Assembly (NCBI RefSeq): GCF_003860525.1
Contig: NZ_CP034161.1
Location: forward strand, 992,001 to 1,056,000
Direction of reading: 5' to 3'
DNA length: 64,000 nt
From: Epilithonimonas vandammei
Lineage (GTDB): Bacteria; Bacteroidota; Bacteroidia; Flavobacteriales; Weeksellaceae
Below are positions 62,658 to 64,000 of the stretch, in pieces; position 1 is the stretch's first letter; the number at the start of each line of letters is the position of its first letter. A program made the position numbers and the translations under genes. The notes beneath the pieces are model-generated. The model did no database searches. It was given only the letters and a program-made list of their open reading frames with translations, and was not told the DNA's origin.

Positions 62658-64000
62658 ATGTCAGGAAAAATTTTATGGATAGATGATGAAGTGGACTTGC
62701 TCAGACCTCATATTGTCTTTTTGGAGAATAAGGGTTATATAGTGACCCCGGTAAACAATGTTAATGAGGCACTTGAAATCATTGAAAAAGAAAAATTTGA
62801 GCTTACACTTCTAGATGAAAATATGCCTGGTATATCCGGATTGGAAGCCATTCCCATGATAAAGGAAAAGGATAATGCATTGAAAATTGTAATGGTTACC
62901 AAAAGCGAAGAGGAGCATATAATGGAGCAAGCGATTGGCTCTCAGATTGCCGATTATATCTTGAAGCCGGTGAATCCAAATCAGGTTCTACTTTCTTTGA
63001 AAAAAAATCTGCATAGCGAATCGTTGGTGGAGCAGAAAACAATCGTAGATTATCAGCAAGAGTTCAGAAATCTTAGTATGGAACTATCTTATCTTAGGAC
63101 TTATCAAGACTGGGCAGAATATTATAAAAAGATTCTTAACTGGGAAATCAAGTTTGACAAAGTATTTGACAGTGAATTTGCAGATTTACTTCAGAACCAG
63201 AAAGAAGAGGCAAACATCCAGTTCTCGAAATTCATCGAGAATAATTATGAAGACTGGCTGCATAGCAATGACAAACCGATGATGAGCCACACCCTGTTTA
63301 AGGATAAGGTGAAACCAGAAGTGGAGAAAGAAAAAGTTCTTCTGTTGATGATTGATAACCTAAGATATGACCAGTGGAAAGTTATAGAACCATTATTTAC
63401 TAAATTCTATAATAAAACTTCGGAGGACTATTATTTCAGCATCTTGCCAACGGCTACTCAGTATGCAAGAAACTCCTTTTTTGCAGGATTGATGCCTTCA
63501 GAAATTGAGAAAAGATTTCCTCAGTACTGGTTCAATGATAACGAAGAAGGAAATAAAAACGAGCACGAGCGCGATTTCCTAGAAGACCAAATGAAAAGAA
63601 TCGGATTGTCAGGAAAATCAATGAAATATCTGAAAATCTTGAACGCGGATTTTGAACGGAAAATTCTGGATGATTTCAATCAGCATAAAAATAATGACTT
63701 ATTAGTCATCGTATATAATTTTATAGATATATTATCTCACGCAAAAACTGATAATAATATTGTAAATCAATTGATTAGAGATGATAAAACCTTCAGGTCG
63801 CTCACATATAACTGGTTCGAAAACTCTTCGCTCATAAAAATCATAAAAACAGCGGCAGAAAATGGCTTCAAATTGGTCATCACCACAGACCACGGCACAG
63901 TTTATGTTAAAAAGCCTAGTAAGGTGGTAGGTGATAGGGAAACCTCTACCAACATCAGGTACAAGACAGGAAGAAGTCTCACTTATGATGACAAGGATGT
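62658..64000 (+). CDS. porX: T9SS response regulator PorX (PglZ domain), truncated by window
   Basis: From the ATG at 62658 the open frame runs off the window after 447 residues; the known protein is about 515. The receiver domain (KILWIDDEVDLLRPH) has the phosphoacceptor Asp53 in LTLLDENMPG and Lys in YILKPVNPNQV. After a helical linker comes the PglZ alkaline-phosphatase-like domain with metal-binding segments KVLLLMIDNLRYDQW and VITTDHGTVYV. PorX works with PorY and SigP to control T9SS genes and hydrolyses linear oligonucleotides via PglZ. The C-terminus is not seen. Confidence 0.93.
   Translation, partial: MSGKILWIDDEVDLLRPHIVFLENKGYIVTPVNNVNEALEIIEKEKFELTLLDENMPGISGLEAIPMIKEKDNALKIVMVTKSEEEHIMEQAIGSQIADYILKPVNPNQVLLSLKKNLHSESLVEQKTIVDYQQEFRNLSMELSYLRTYQDWAEYYKKILNWEIKFDKVFDSEFADLLQNQKEEANIQFSKFIENNYEDWLHSNDKPMMSHTLFKDKVKPEVEKEKVLLLMIDNLRYDQWKVIEPLFTKFYNKTSEDYYFSILPTATQYARNSFFAGLMPSEIEKRFPQYWFNDNEEGNKNEHERDFLEDQMKRIGLSGKSMKYLKILNADFERKILDDFNQHKNNDLLVIVYNFIDILSHAKTDNNIVNQLIRDDKTFRSLTYNWFENSSLIKIIKTAAENGFKLVITTDHGTVYVKKPSKVVGDRETSTNIRYKTGRSLTYDDKD

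Overview
The window is AT-rich chromosomal DNA of a member of the Bacteroidota, class Flavobacteriia, most like the Chryseobacterium/Epilithonimonas group (Weeksellaceae). Support comes from the -7 boxes of the form TAnnTTTG, type IX secretion (T9SS) genes and sorting domains (PorX, a PorV-like protein, type A and type B C-terminal domains), bacillithiol synthesis (BshA), a single-subunit cytochrome b SdhC with SdhA and SdhB, and many SusD-free lipoproteins with short lipoboxes. The assignment is an inference from gene content; no 16S rRNA or tRNA gene was seen.

Layout. 1-4.5 kb: a truncated DPP-IV-like peptidase, then a compact cluster of trhO, trhP, a ferredoxin and 5-formyl-THF cyclo-ligase (tRNA wobble-uridine hydroxylation). 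4.6-11.5 kb: two paralogous Ala/Asp/Ser-rich mini-lipoproteins bracket an envelope lipoprotein/membrane protein pair and a three-deep nest of insertion sequences (IS1182-type inside IS256-type inside IS5-type). 11.5-32.8 kb: ordinary chromosomal genes (rRNA/tRNA methyltransferase, LptB, ABC exporter, cobalamin adenosyltransferase, thiamine pyrophosphokinase, arginine decarboxylase, a broken T9SS-secreted protein, nitroreductase with divergent HxlR regulator, acyl-CoA carboxylase, EamA transporter, PorV-like protein, 1-Cys peroxiredoxin, GH3 enzyme, GxxExxY protein, BshA, DUF2851). 32.8-41.1 kb: a second IS5-type element, the sdhCAB operon, and a second IS1182 copy that is itself split by an IS3 element. 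41.2-55.9 kb: rpoN, M13 peptidase, a ParE/RelE-type toxin-antitoxin pair, asnS, rimM, rpsP, a T9SS type B surface protein, photolyase, a Gre-like factor, trmD and a type II NADH dehydrogenase. 56-59.3 kb: a cobalamin-riboswitch-controlled btuB with a BtuG-like surface lipoprotein. 59.3-64 kb: mutY, HU, a 30-residue basic ribosome-associated-type protein, RNase E/G and the truncated porX.

The clearest results are structural. The IS nest can be taken apart exactly by target duplications and lengths. The outer IS5 element split the loop of a bidirectional terminator. The two IS1182 copies are both 1717 bp, nearly identical and inverted, so they could flip about 31 kb. The IS3 element left a 4-bp duplication and a transposase gene that would be restored by precise excision. 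Candidate new biology is more modest: a TrhO with the accessory C-terminal domain of its neighbour TrhP, a BtuB-BtuG pair outside Bacteroides, a structured terminator-ended element in the IS3 end, and a repeat-flanked GxxExxY gene. No clearly undescribed multi-gene system was found.
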